Assembly: GCA_948514155.1 (NCBI GenBank)
Contig: CAOQYA010000003.1
Coordinates: 1-64,000 of the forward strand
DNA length: 64,000 nucleotides
Direction: 5' to 3'
Source of the DNA: an uncultured Eubacteriales bacterium
Lineage (GTDB): Bacteria; Bacillota; Clostridia; Christensenellales; UBA1242
In this document: positions 51,703 to 63,900 of the stretch, piece after piece
Numbering within the stretch: the first letter of the stretch is position 1
How the letters are laid out: every line of letters starts with the position of its first letter
Program-made: the position numbers and the translations under genes
Notes under the pieces: model-generated
Database searches by the model: none
Told to the model about the DNA's origin: nothing
What the model saw: the letters and a program-made list of their open reading frames with translations, nothing else

Positions 51703-52541
51703 TTTAAAATTTCCTTTAATGTTTTTTTAGTTGTCTTCATAACATCTTTTTCTTTCAACAAGTCTTCGTTTAGTCCAAAAGTTGGCTGATTTTTATCGGT
51801 TTCACCATTAAACATCACAAAGCGCAAACGGCTTTGATATTCTTTTGCTTTTTGCATTGCATGACGACTTCCGCTATCTCCTTCGCCGTAGCGATAACTT
51901 GCTATCAATATAACCGCTTTCGAAAACATAGCTTGCAGACGGTCTCGTTCAACAAATCGCTTAACTGCTTCAAATCTATCTTTCGGCTCGCAAAAATACT
52001 CGCTGACAACAAGTCCGCCACTTGCAACTATTTTTTCTGCAAGTCGAACATTCTGGCCATGATATATATTTTGTAAAGTCGAGGGCAAAAATGCTATTGT
52101 TGGTCTTTGCTTGTTTACGACCACACAATGGGCAACTGTATCACAACCTATCGCCAACCCACTGACAATCACTTGGCCATTGTCAACCAAGAATTGCACA
52201 ATTTTTTCTTCTCGTTCGATTATCTCTTTAGTTGGCTCTCTTACTCCAATCACAGCAACATTTTTTGAAATATCAGACAAGAGTTCTATATCTCCACGAT
52301 AGGCAAAAAGAAATGGTTTTTCACTTAACTTAATGTTTCCAAATGTTTTAGGAAAATTGTCATCAAACGCGCAAATTAAGTCAAAATTTGCTGCTTCTAA
52401 AAGTTCTTGTTCTCCAAAAGTTTTAAGGCTAAGTGTTTCAAATACTTCTTTGTTTGAAAAATTCTTCCAAAAGTCCGCATTGGATTTTATTAGGCCTATC
52501 TTTTTCGCAACATAAACTTTTAGTGCGATCTCTGAAAACAT
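51699..52541 (-). CDS. DprA/Smf-like SLOG protein
   Basis: A 280-residue protein with the DprA Rossmann core: VAVIGVREPTKEIIEREE in place of GSR.PT, VIVSGLAIGCDTVAH, and GEGDSGSRHAMQKAKE near the end. Classical DprA loads RecA on incoming single-stranded DNA. This copy has an N-terminal region but no C-terminal winged helix, and it sits in an operon with a phosphoribosyltransferase and a HAD protein rather than with topA. A signalling or defence role in nucleotide metabolism is therefore possible. AAGGAG precedes the ATG, which lies 1 nt after the PRTase stop. Confidence 0.82.
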   Translation of the reverse strand: MFSEIALKVYVAKKIGLIKSNADFWKNFSNKEVFETLSLKTFGEQELLEAANFDLICAFDDNFPKTFGNIKLSEKPFLFAYRGDIELLSDISKNVAVIGVREPTKEIIEREEKIVQFLVDNGQVIVSGLAIGCDTVAHCVVVNKQRPTIAFLPSTLQNIYHGQNVRLAEKIVASGGLVVSEYFCEPKDRFEAVKRFVERDRLQAMFSKAVILIASYRYGEGDSGSRHAMQKAKEYQSRLRFVMFNGETDKNQPTFGLNEDLLKEKDVMKTTKKTLKEILK

Positions 52542-52542
52542 T

Positions 52543-53148
52543 CTAACTCCTTGTTTTTGCTATCACATACATTATACAACTTTTTGCTCCTAAATCAAAG
52601 AGTGTCTGTAAACAATCTTCACAAACATTCACATCTTTAGTGTATATATCGTCAACCAAGATTAAATTCTTACCATTTATGGCCGCTTCATCAAATACGC
52701 AAGTGTCTTTTGTTATACCTTTATATGGGTCGCTTCCCGTGTTATTCTCAAGCCTCCAATTATGGGTTGTTTTTGTGTTTTTCACCCGTTTGATTGCATC
52801 TGTGCCATTCTTCAACCTAAGAGTATCTGCCACACTAGAAATTGCTTTTTTAAACATCAATTGACTTTGAGAATAACTTTTTTCAGATTTCGATCTTGGA
52901 ATAACACAAACAACAGCATCCTGAAAACATTTTTCTGCAATAATCTTTCGTATATCGAAAGACGCACAATCACAGACTTTGATAAAATCTTCAACTAAAT
53001 CAGTTTCCTTATACTGCTTTGTCATATTTTTCAAATGATTAACGAAGTCTGGATTTCCTTCCTTTTGATATCCAACATAATCTTGGTGATAATAGCAAAC
53101 AACATCTCTATCCAAATACTTATTCTTACATATAGTAAACTTTTTCAT
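52543..53148 (-). CDS. ComF-like phosphoribosyltransferase-fold protein
   Basis: A 201-residue protein with the type I PRTase signature NLILVDDIYTKDVNVCEDCL (about residues 158-177), in which the two acidic residues are present but the usual TxxT loop is changed. CVIPRSKSEK (about 80) matches the PPi-loop region, and two N-terminal Cys (VCDCASF) are present. ComF proteins act in competence, so PRTase plus DprA-like recalls that pathway. It is first in the operon. The ATG at 53148 has GGGGGAG directly upstream; an ATG at 53190 is rejected. Confidence 0.78.
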   Translation of the reverse strand: MKKFTICKNKYLDRDVVCYYHQDYVGYQKEGNPDFVNHLKNMTKQYKETDLVEDFIKVCDCASFDIRKIIAEKCFQDAVVCVIPRSKSEKSYSQSQLMFKKAISSVADTLRLKNGTDAIKRVKNTKTTHNWRLENNTGSDPYKGITKDTCVFDEAAINGKNLILVDDIYTKDVNVCEDCLQTLFDLGAKSCIMYVIAKTRS

Positions 53149-53318
53149 TTCTCCCCCCAATTGGCTATCACTATAGTTTAAAGTTTCCAAAATACTCTTT
53201 GACCTTAAACTTTATCCAGCCACATAGTTAGAAAATAACACTATATGCACTCACATTTCAAGGCAAGGTGCCAGAAAAAACTCGCTAAAACAATTATTTA
53301 GGACGCTGCTGACGGGAA

Positions 53319-53554
53319 ACCACATCCATGACGGCGTCACCCGGGCGCCCACGTTTCACTCTGCCCGCTATTCTTAGAATTTTAACTTCGGACGGCGGGA
53401 CCCCAAAAAACATCTCATTTTTTGGGCTAAGTCGCGGCAAAATCGCCAGCGGAGCGCGATTTTCGTTTGGTCGCTAAATAAAAAAAACAAGCGTCAACGC
53501 GATACGTTTTGACGCTTGCCGGCAAAACTGAGCCAAAAGCGCAGTTTTTTCATT
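53319..53554. other. Hairpin-rich gene-free segment downstream of tRNA-Thr
   Basis: No gene is supported. Four strong hairpins lie in a row. 53402-53426: CCCAAAAAA/TTTTTTGGG. 53439-53463: AAAATCGC/GCGATTTT. 53488-53518: the tRNA terminator. 53524-53548: AAAACTG and GC arms around one mismatch. The left third (53319-53400) is GC-rich with the palindrome GGGCGCCC. The layout parallels the segment beside tRNA-Glu. Confidence 0.7.
53479..53518 (-). terminator. Terminator of tRNA-Thr
   Basis: Perfect 10-bp arms CAAGCGTCAA and TTGACGCTTG (53488-53497 and 53509-53518), followed on the minus strand by a T-run. Confidence 0.8.
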
Positions 53555-53630
53555 TGGAGCTGCTGACGGGAATCGGACCCGTGACCTCCGCCTTACCAAG
53601 GCGACGCTCTACCGACTGAGCCACAGCAGC
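53555..53630 (-). tRNA. tRNA-Thr (anticodon GGT)
   Basis: The 76-nt gene has acceptor stem GCTGCTG/CAGCAGC, D arm GCTCAGTCGGTAGAGC, anticodon loop TTGGTAA with anticodon GGT (reads ACC and ACU), T arm ACGGG-TCCGATT-CCCGT, discriminator T and encoded CCA. Fragments of both its ends are repeated on either side. Confidence 0.95.
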
Positions 53631-53693
53631 ATATACATCTTCTATTGTTCTTTCATATCCATTGCCCCAACCTTTTATTTCAGTCGGTAGAGC
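53606..53693. repeat. Inverted copy of the tRNA-Thr D arm
   Basis: GCTCTACCGACTG within the tRNA (53606-53618) recurs as its exact reverse complement CAGTCGGTAGAGC at 53681-53693. Confidence 0.75.
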
Positions 53694-53813
53694 AAGCACT
53701 TCCCGGTCGCAATTATAAATTGCTCCCCGCTTGTCGCTCACAAGTTCGCTGGCTAACGATTTGCGCACCGGCAAATCGTCTTAACGCGCCGCGCCAACTG
53801 AGCCACAGCAGCA
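53615..53813. repeat. Direct repeat of the tRNA-Thr 5' end
   Basis: ACTGAGCCACAGCAGCA (17 bp) occurs at 53615-53631, covering the tRNA 5' end, and at 53797-53813, an offset of 182 bp. The outer copy lacks the remainder of the tRNA. Confidence 0.75.
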
Positions 53814-53927
53814 CGAACATTTTTAATGCTTTTATATAATAGCAAATATGCCGGCTCGTTGTCAATTGATAATCAAAAATATTTTTTGCCAGCATAAAAC
53901 CAAATCTGTGCTCATAACTATTTATAT
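53631..53927. other. Gene-free segment upstream of tRNA-Thr with tRNA fragments and hairpins
   Basis: The stretch holds the inverted D-arm copy, the 5'-end copy and three perfect hairpins: 53709-53723 (GCAATT/AATTGC), 53730-53744 (CTTGT/ACAAG) and 53756-53779 (ACGATTTGC/GCAAATCGT). Beyond 53814 it is plain AT-rich DNA before dapB. No promoter for the tRNA could be called with confidence. Confidence 0.65.
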
Positions 53928-54605
53928 ATGAATATTGCACTTGTTGGGGCCTGTGGACGGCTGGGAAGCGAAGTTAAAAAGATGTTGGAGAAAAAGCACA
54001 ACGTTATCTCTATCGATATCTCACAAAAAAATTTTACCTCTCTTGAAGAACTGCCCCTTCTTCCCGAAGTTATTATAGACACTTCAAACGCTGCGCAATC
54101 TGTGCAAAGCGGACAGTTTGCTTATCTAAACAATATTCCTATTGTTATCGCATGCACCGGCCATGATAGTTGTCAACTTGGCGAAATAAACATTTTTGCT
54201 AAAGGCGTGCCTGTTTTTCTTGCCTACAACATGGCTTTCGGTGTGCAAGTTTTTAAAGAGGCGACAAAATTTATTGCCGAGCGTTTCGACGCTGACATTC
54301 ACATTCATGAAGTGCACCACAGAAACAAACTCGATGCGCCTAGCGGCACAGCTAAGGAACTTGAAAACATTTTATCGCATCTTGGCAAGCGATATTGCAC
54401 AACATCGGCACGCGGAGGCACAGTTATTGGCGAGCACGAAATCTCTTTTTATGGAAATGGCGAAACGATAACTCTCACCCACACCGCCCAATCACGAGAG
54501 GCTTTTGCAAATGGCATAATAAAAGCGGCGGAATTTATCTCGTCGCAACCCGCCGGCCTTTACAACATGAAAGACCTAACGGCCTCTCACTCTTTAAGCA
54601 TTTAA
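53928..54605 (+). CDS. dapB: 4-hydroxy-tetrahydrodipicolinate reductase
   Basis: Reduces the dapA product on the way to diaminopimelate and lysine, and thus to peptidoglycan and spore dipicolinate. The 225-residue chain has the N-terminal cofactor motif VGACGRLGSEV, a middle IACTGHD and the signature HIHEVHHRNKLDAPSGTAKEL (about residues 124-144) with the catalytic His-His and Lys. It is shorter than the common ~250-270. It has no clear ribosome binding site. The last 12 nt overlap the convergent LysR gene. Confidence 0.93.
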   Translation: MNIALVGACGRLGSEVKKMLEKKHNVISIDISQKNFTSLEELPLLPEVIIDTSNAAQSVQSGQFAYLNNIPIVIACTGHDSCQLGEINIFAKGVPVFLAYNMAFGVQVFKEATKFIAERFDADIHIHEVHHRNKLDAPSGTAKELENILSHLGKRYCTTSARGGTVIGEHEISFYGNGETITLTHTAQSREAFANGIIKAAEFISSQPAGLYNMKDLTASHSLSI

Positions 54606-55454
54606 ACTAATGAGCATCTTCAAAAATTCTTTCGCCGCGCGCGTCAGATTTTTTTCGTTATAATACACGCCATATTCAATTGCAGGGAACTGATAATCGT
54701 CGAACACGACTTCCAGTTCCTTATTTTTTATTTCGTCCTCCGCTAAAAAACTTGGCAAGATGCCCACGCCGACGCCCGACTTACAAAGCGCTGTGATAAT
54801 GTTATATCCGGTGCCCCTAATAACAGGAACATCCGTCAAACCTCTCTTTTCGATAAATTCAGCAAAAAGTTTGTTAGAATATGAGCCTAACCCTGTCGTG
54901 ATAAAACGCAAGTCGTTGTTCGCAAATTCCGGGCGAGGACTTTTTACTAGAACATATTTTTCGTTATACAATTTCTTAAATTCAAAGCCCTCTATATCAC
55001 TATTAAACTGCGTAATTAAAAGGTCAATTTCGCCTCGCCTTAACTTTTCAATCGAACGAGACTGCACATCGTCAGTTTGAACTATGGAAACATCCGGATA
55101 AGCGCTGACAAACTCTTCAATAGTGCCCACAAGCACTTTTTTTCCTATGCTCACCCCGCAGGAGATTATCACTTTTCCCCTTGTTAGCCCATTATATTCC
55201 TTTAGCGTCTTTTCGACGCTTTCAAAGGTCACAATTGCACTTTCAACTTTTTCAAAAATCTCCTCTCCTATGCGAGTTAGTTGAACACCCTTTTTATTTC
55301 TGATAAACAGCGTCGCATCGATGTCAGTCTCGAGTTTTTTAATAGTTTGAGTGACTGCCGGCTGCGAAATAAACAATTTTTCAGCCGCTTTAGTGATATT
55401 TTTCGCCTTTGCAACCTCATAAAATATTTTGAGTGCTTCCAAATTGAGTTCCAT
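54594..55454 (-). CDS. LysR-family transcriptional regulator
   Basis: A 286-residue regulator with an N-terminal winged helix (ITKAAEKLFISQPAVTQTIKKLE) and a LysR substrate-binding domain (VIISCGVSIGKKVLVGTIEEF onward). It is divergent from the HD-domain gene 93 bp away, the usual arrangement for a LysR protein and its target, so it may control that gene in response to an unknown small molecule. GAGGTT lies ahead of the ATG. Confidence 0.92.
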   Translation of the reverse strand: MELNLEALKIFYEVAKAKNITKAAEKLFISQPAVTQTIKKLETDIDATLFIRNKKGVQLTRIGEEIFEKVESAIVTFESVEKTLKEYNGLTRGKVIISCGVSIGKKVLVGTIEEFVSAYPDVSIVQTDDVQSRSIEKLRRGEIDLLITQFNSDIEGFEFKKLYNEKYVLVKSPRPEFANNDLRFITTGLGSYSNKLFAEFIEKRGLTDVPVIRGTGYNIITALCKSGVGVGILPSFLAEDEIKNKELEVVFDDYQFPAIEYGVYYNEKNLTRAAKEFLKMLISLNA

Positions 55455-55494
55455 ATTATAACCTCTTCTTATTGATAATATAATTTTTATATAT

Positions 55495-55523
55495 TTTACT
55501 TATATCATATTTTGCTTTATAAT
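55495..55523 (+). promoter_or_regulatory. Promoter of the HD-domain gene
   Basis: TTTACT (55495-55500), 17 nt, TATAAT (55518-55523), within the LysR intergenic region. Confidence 0.55.
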
Positions 55524-55547
55524 GCAAGTGTAAAAAGGAGGTGGAAT

Positions 55548-56336
55548 ATGAAATATATTCAAAAAAATCAAAATAAAGAGGAGAATTTGGTTATAACGCC
55601 AAAATTCAACGAGGCTTTTGCCTTTGCTGTGCAAAAACATGGCTCACAGGTGAGAAAGAGCACCACAATTCCATACATCGTGCACTTGTATGAAGTTGTG
55701 CAAATCTTGAAAGCAGAGCACGCGCCCGAGGATGTGCTGATCGCCGGCATTTTACATGACACAGTGGAAGACACAAACACCACGCTCGACGAAATTGCAG
55801 AACTTTTCGGAGAGGAAATTGCAGAGATTATCGCTGTGGAGAGCGAAGTCAAATCTCTTCCCTACATCCAACGAAAGGCTCTTCATATGGCAGAAGTTGC
55901 AGCGTCATCGCGCAAAGCAAAAATGGTCAACTGCGCAGACAAACTTTCCAATCTTCGCAGCATCTATCTTGACGGGCTCTATGACAAAAACATATGGAAT
56001 AGATTTAATGGTTCAAAAGAGGAAATTCAGTGGTATTATTGCACAGCACTCGAAGCACTTTCAGCCCTTAAAAATACAGAAATGTATAAAGAGTTGAAGG
56101 GTTACTACAACACACTTTTCAATAACGAAAAAGTTGTGACGGTGGGAGACAAAATCATTCATTCGTGCACAGATTGTCCACAAATGAAAAGAGAACTTAA
56201 TCCCGACCCGAACGACTGGTTCAACGATGATGATATGGCTTACACCTGCACTTTTACAGGCAGAGTGTTGTCTGAATGCAATCGCCCATATGAAAAACAG
56301 CCAATCCCTGACGACTGCCCTCGCCTTGGAAGATAA
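55548..56336 (+). CDS. RelA/SpoT-type HD hydrolase with Cys-rich C-terminal tail
   Basis: A 262-residue protein. Its N-terminal ~170 residues match the HD hydrolase domain of RelA/SpoT and small alarmone hydrolases: KHGSQVRKSTTIPYIVHLYEV, GILHDTVEDT with the metal-binding His-Asp, and KMVNCADKLSNL with the later Asp. It could hydrolyse (p)ppGpp or a related nucleotide. There is no synthetase domain. The last ~60 residues carry about six Cys (HSCTDCPQM, YTCTFTGRVLSEC, DDCPRL) and may form a metal-binding module. AAGGAGG precedes the ATG at 55548. Confidence 0.82.
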   Translation: MKYIQKNQNKEENLVITPKFNEAFAFAVQKHGSQVRKSTTIPYIVHLYEVVQILKAEHAPEDVLIAGILHDTVEDTNTTLDEIAELFGEEIAEIIAVESEVKSLPYIQRKALHMAEVAASSRKAKMVNCADKLSNLRSIYLDGLYDKNIWNRFNGSKEEIQWYYCTALEALSALKNTEMYKELKGYYNTLFNNEKVVTVGDKIIHSCTDCPQMKRELNPDPNDWFNDDDMAYTCTFTGRVLSECNRPYEKQPIPDDCPRLGR

Positions 56337-56377
56337 TAAACTGTCTCTCAATCGTTCAATAGTTCGTTGTCAAAAAC

Positions 56378-56407
56378 AAAAAAGAGTGCAAGTGCACTCT
56401 TTTTTAA
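56378..56407. terminator. Bidirectional terminator between convergent genes
   Basis: AGAGTGC-AAGT-GCACTCT with flanking A-run and T-run. Confidence 0.8.
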
Positions 56408-57270
56408 CGAGACATGGGCCTATTCCATCTGGCATTAAATTTTGCAATTTGAGAATTTTCCTTTGGTGAATATGGCTCTTCAAATACATCTTCAACTTTC
56501 TTATCGGATAATTGCATAAAACGCGTAGGTTTCAAATCTGAAAAATAACTTCGTCTGTTTTTTGGAATTAAGCTAGAATAGAACTTGTCATTATGTTTAT
56601 ACATCAGGCAATCGCCTTCCACCTTTATTCCTAGTTCATTATTCGGGCCAAAAATCTCATAATATAAGCCCAACATTTGCCAGCGGCCTTCAACGTTCGT
56701 ATCAAAACCATATTTGCGTACAAAAAAAGTGTAGTATTCTTTTAACATGTAAATGCCTTTATTTAGCACTTTACGAGGATAAACAAGTTCTCCATTAATA
56801 TATGTAGGTGCAAAATATCTCTGCAGAACAAGTGACTCGTCAGTATATTCGTTTGCCTCTTTTATTTCATCTTCGAGCAACTTTTTATTATCACAGTTCA
56901 TATAGTATTCTTCTATTATTGTCCTATGCTTAAACTTAGAGTTTTCACATGCCCCGCTGTTCAAGTATCCGTCCTGCTTATTTAAATTTCTAATCAACAT
57001 ATATTCAGCCATATCAATTTCCTGCATAAAAAGCACAAACTGCGGGTTAGCATTTTTGACGCGGGGATAGTTTCTTATAACTTCTACGGCAGCTTCTCTA
57101 TCTCTAGCACGAAGCGTAAACAAAATAGGGATAAATCGACCTTTGCCACAATGTCCACATTTTGCAACTATGGCATAGCATTTGTCACCTTGTCCGAATT
57201 CGGCAACTCTAGTAGATGTAAAGGTTTTTGTATCAATTAACTCTTCATTTACTCGTATTTTTCTTTTCAT
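56404..57270 (-). CDS. Hypothetical zinc-ribbon-containing protein
   Basis: A 288-residue soluble protein of unknown family. Near the N-terminus (about residues 36-46) KCGHCGKGRFIP looks like half of a zinc ribbon; CENSK and NCDN later might complete a site. The rest is rich in aromatic and charged residues without recognised motifs. The ATG at 57270 lies 6 nt after a near-consensus TTGACT-17-TATAAT promoter, so the mRNA is predicted to be leaderless. An ATG at 57285 would lie inside the promoter. Confidence 0.65.
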   Translation of the reverse strand: MKRKIRVNEELIDTKTFTSTRVAEFGQGDKCYAIVAKCGHCGKGRFIPILFTLRARDREAAVEVIRNYPRVKNANPQFVLFMQEIDMAEYMLIRNLNKQDGYLNSGACENSKFKHRTIIEEYYMNCDNKKLLEDEIKEANEYTDESLVLQRYFAPTYINGELVYPRKVLNKGIYMLKEYYTFFVRKYGFDTNVEGRWQMLGLYYEIFGPNNELGIKVEGDCLMYKHNDKFYSSLIPKNRRSYFSDLKPTRFMQLSDKKVEDVFEEPYSPKENSQIAKFNARWNRPMSR

Positions 57271-57276
57271 AAAGAA

Positions 57277-57305
57277 ATTATACACTTTTCAAGCCAAAAA
57301 GTCAA
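57277..57305 (-). promoter_or_regulatory. Promoter of the zinc-ribbon gene (leaderless)
   Basis: TTGACT (57300-57305), 17 nt, TATAAT (57277-57282) on the minus strand, 6 nt before the ATG. Confidence 0.7.
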
Positions 57306-57334
57306 TACACCATTTTTAAGTTGTCCTACGCGCA

Positions 57335-57367
57335 TAAAAAAACACCGCGATTGCGGTGTTTTTGTTT
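57335..57367 (-). terminator. Terminator of the rpoB-rpoC transcript
   Basis: AACACCGC and GCGGTGTT arms with a 4-nt loop, followed on the minus strand by a T-run. Confidence 0.8.
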
Positions 57368-60892
<3,525 letters not shown>

Positions 60893-60983
60893 AACTTTCT
60901 CCCTTTTACTCTGTCTAAGTGTTAAAATTAACTAATTTTTAATGTTTTTTTGATAAATTTACTTAAATTTTTGATAATTTAGA

Positions 60984-63900
60984 TTATTCGTCGTCAAAAT
61001 CTCCGAAGTCGTCGAAGAGGTCTGCAGTGTCGATTGCTGAAGACGATGTTTCTTCTTCAAATGACTCTTTCACTTCGTCAACCTCTTCAGGTTTAGTTGC
61101 CTCTTGTGCAAGAAGTTCGTCAAAGTCAAGAGAAATTTCGTCAAAATCATGCTCAGCTTCAATTGGAGTGATGTGCTGGTCTTGCTCATCCATTGAAAGC
61201 TCGTTGATTGAAATCTCTTCGTTAGAGTCTGTGAGAATTTTGATATCGAGGCCAAGCGACTGCAATTCTTTAACAAGCACTTTGAAAGACTCCGGAATTC
61301 CAGGCTCTGCGATAGGCTGTCCTTTGATGATAGACTCATAAGTTTTTGTTCTTCCGGTCACATCGTCAGACTTAATGGTCAGCATTTCCTGAAGAACATG
61401 GCTTGCGCCGTATGCTTCCAGCGCCCAAACTTCCATTTCACCGAATCTCTGTCCACCGAACAGCGATTTTCCGCCAAGCGGCTGTTGTGTGATAAGTGAG
61501 TATGAGCCGATTGAACGAGCGTGGATTTTAGAGTCGACCATGTGCTCGAGTTTGAGCATATATTTATATCCAACTGTTGAAAGGTTGTCGAATGGCTCGC
61601 CTGTGCGGCCGTCATAGAGTTGAACCTTTCCGTTTGCCGGGAAGTTGTTGCTTACAAGAAGTTCTTGAATTTGATTTACATCAGCGCCGTCGAAAGTTGG
61701 GGTTGCAATCTTCCAGCCAAGCGAGCCGGCAACAAGTCCAAGGTGGGTTTCAAGGATTTGGCCGATGTTCATTCTGGAGGTAACTCCAAGTGGGTTGAGG
61801 AGGATATCCAGAGGTCTGCCGTTTGCCATATAAGGCATATCGTTTTCAGGCATGATGATTGAAACAACACCCTTGTTTCCGTAACGTCCGGCCATTTTAT
61901 CTCCGACAGAGAGTTTACGCTTTTGAGCGATTGTCACTCTAACCATCATGTTAACGCCGGCGTCGAGTTCGTCTTTGTTCTTCTTCGAGAATACTTGAAC
62001 ATCAACAACAACACCTTCTTTTCCGTGTTTAACACGAAGAGAAGTGTCTCTCACTTCCCTAGCCTTATCTCCGAAGATTGCACGAAGCAGTCTCTCTTCC
62101 GGAGTAAGTTCGGTTTCGCCCTTAGGCGTAACTTTTCCAACAAGAATATCGCCGGAGCGAACTTCAGCGCCCACACGAATAATTCCGTTCTCGTCGAGGT
62201 TTTTGAGCGCTTCCTCGCCAAGGTTTGGAATGTCTCTTGTAATCACTTCGTCGCCAAGTTTGGTGTTTCGACAGTAAACTTCCTCTTCTTTAAGGATAAT
62301 TGTTGTGTAAACATCCTCTTTAACGAGGCGTTCATTGATAAGAATAGCGTCTTCGAAGTTATATCCTTGCCAGTTAACATATCCGACAAGCACATTCTTT
62401 CCAAGAGCGAGTTCTCCGTTATTGCAGCCATAGCCGTCATAAATAACATCGCCCTCTTTAACTTTTTCGCCCTTCTTAACGCAAGGTTTTTGATTGTTAC
62501 ATGTTTCCGAGTTAGTTTTTTCAAACTTTGTAAGAGCATAAATGTCTTCGTCGCCCTTCTCGGTTAAAATTCTGATTTCGTCCGAACTTACATATGAAAC
62601 TGTTCCGGCGCGTCTTGCAAGACCAAGCGCTCCGCTGTCTCTTGCCGCGCGGTGCTCCATTCCCGTTCCAACGATTGGAGACTCTGGTCTAAGCACAGGC
62701 ACAGCCTGTCTTTGCATGTTGGCACCCATAAGCACACGGTTAACTTCGTTCGAGTTAATGAACGGAATAAGCGCCGAAGCCACAGAAATAAACTGACGAG
62801 GCGAAACATCAACATAGTCGATTTGGCTTGCTGGCACTTCACCCATGGTCGCGCCGTGACGAGCCATAACACGCTTGTTCACAAATCTGCCCTCTTCGTC
62901 GAGAGGCTCTGTTGCTTGTGCAATGAATGCCTTGTCTTCGATATCGGCCATTTTGTATTCGTAGTTCTTTGAAACTATGCCGGTTGCTTTATCAACTGGG
63001 CGATATGGTGTTTCAAGGAAGCCATATTCGTTAACTTTAACATAGGTTGCAAGCGTGTCGATAAGACCAATGCTCTGTCCTTCAGGTGTTTCGATTGCGC
63101 AAATTCTGCCATAGTGTGTGTAGTGAATATCACGAATGCCAACATCGGCACGCTCCTTCTTAACACCACCAGGGCCGACAGCCGAAATACGCCTCTTCTG
63201 CGAAAGTCCAGAAAGTGGGTTGTTCTGGTCCATAAGCTGAGACAATTGCGACTGAGCAACAAAGTCTTTAAGAGCCTTGTTGATAGGTTTTGGGTTAATA
63301 ATCTGAGCAGGAGTAACTTCGCTAAGTTCTTTTCCCTGCAAAGACTCTTTAATGTTTGTTGAAAGTTTCTGAACGCCCGAGCGGAATGCTTTTCCAAGAA
63401 GTTCGCCAACTGTTGCAAGGCGTTTGTTTGAAAGGTGGTCAACTTTATCTGTTGAGCCAATTCCTTCAAGCACATCAAGATAAACACTGATTGTTGCAAG
63501 CATGTCGTCCATTGTAAGAGTTGTAACGATAAGATTTTTCGCGTTTTCTTTGATTGCTTCAAGACGCTTTTCTTTGGTCTTGTTTTCTTTCAAAATCTGT
63601 TGAAGAGTTGGATAGTAAACTTCTTCTGTGATGCCAAGCGCTTTTTCGTCGCAAGGAAGAACAGCCGAAAGTCTAACCCTGTTATTTCCTCTCATGAGAT
63701 GCTTTTTGCCGTTAACTTGCACCCAAACTTCGTTGATGCCCGCATCTTGAACTTTTCTTGCGCTCTCTTCGGTGAAGATTTCGCCTGCCTTAACAAGAAT
63801 TTCGTCCTTAACAGCGATGTTGTCACAACTAATCAGGCCCGGAAGTCTGTTTGCAAGAGCAAGACGGTGATTGAACTTAAATCTTCCAACCGGTGCAAGA

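Larger units (their letters stand above)
53305..53572. repeat. Direct repeat of the tRNA-Thr 3' end
   Basis: GCTGCTGACGGGAA occurs at 53305-53318 and again as part of the tRNA-Thr acceptor/T-stem at 53559-53572, an offset of 254 bp. The distal copy lacks the rest of the tRNA. Confidence 0.75.

Noticed and set aside
53550..53940. Two minus-strand frames of 74-75 codons over tRNA-Thr and its flank
   Set aside because: They translate the tRNA and its fragments; no start signals.
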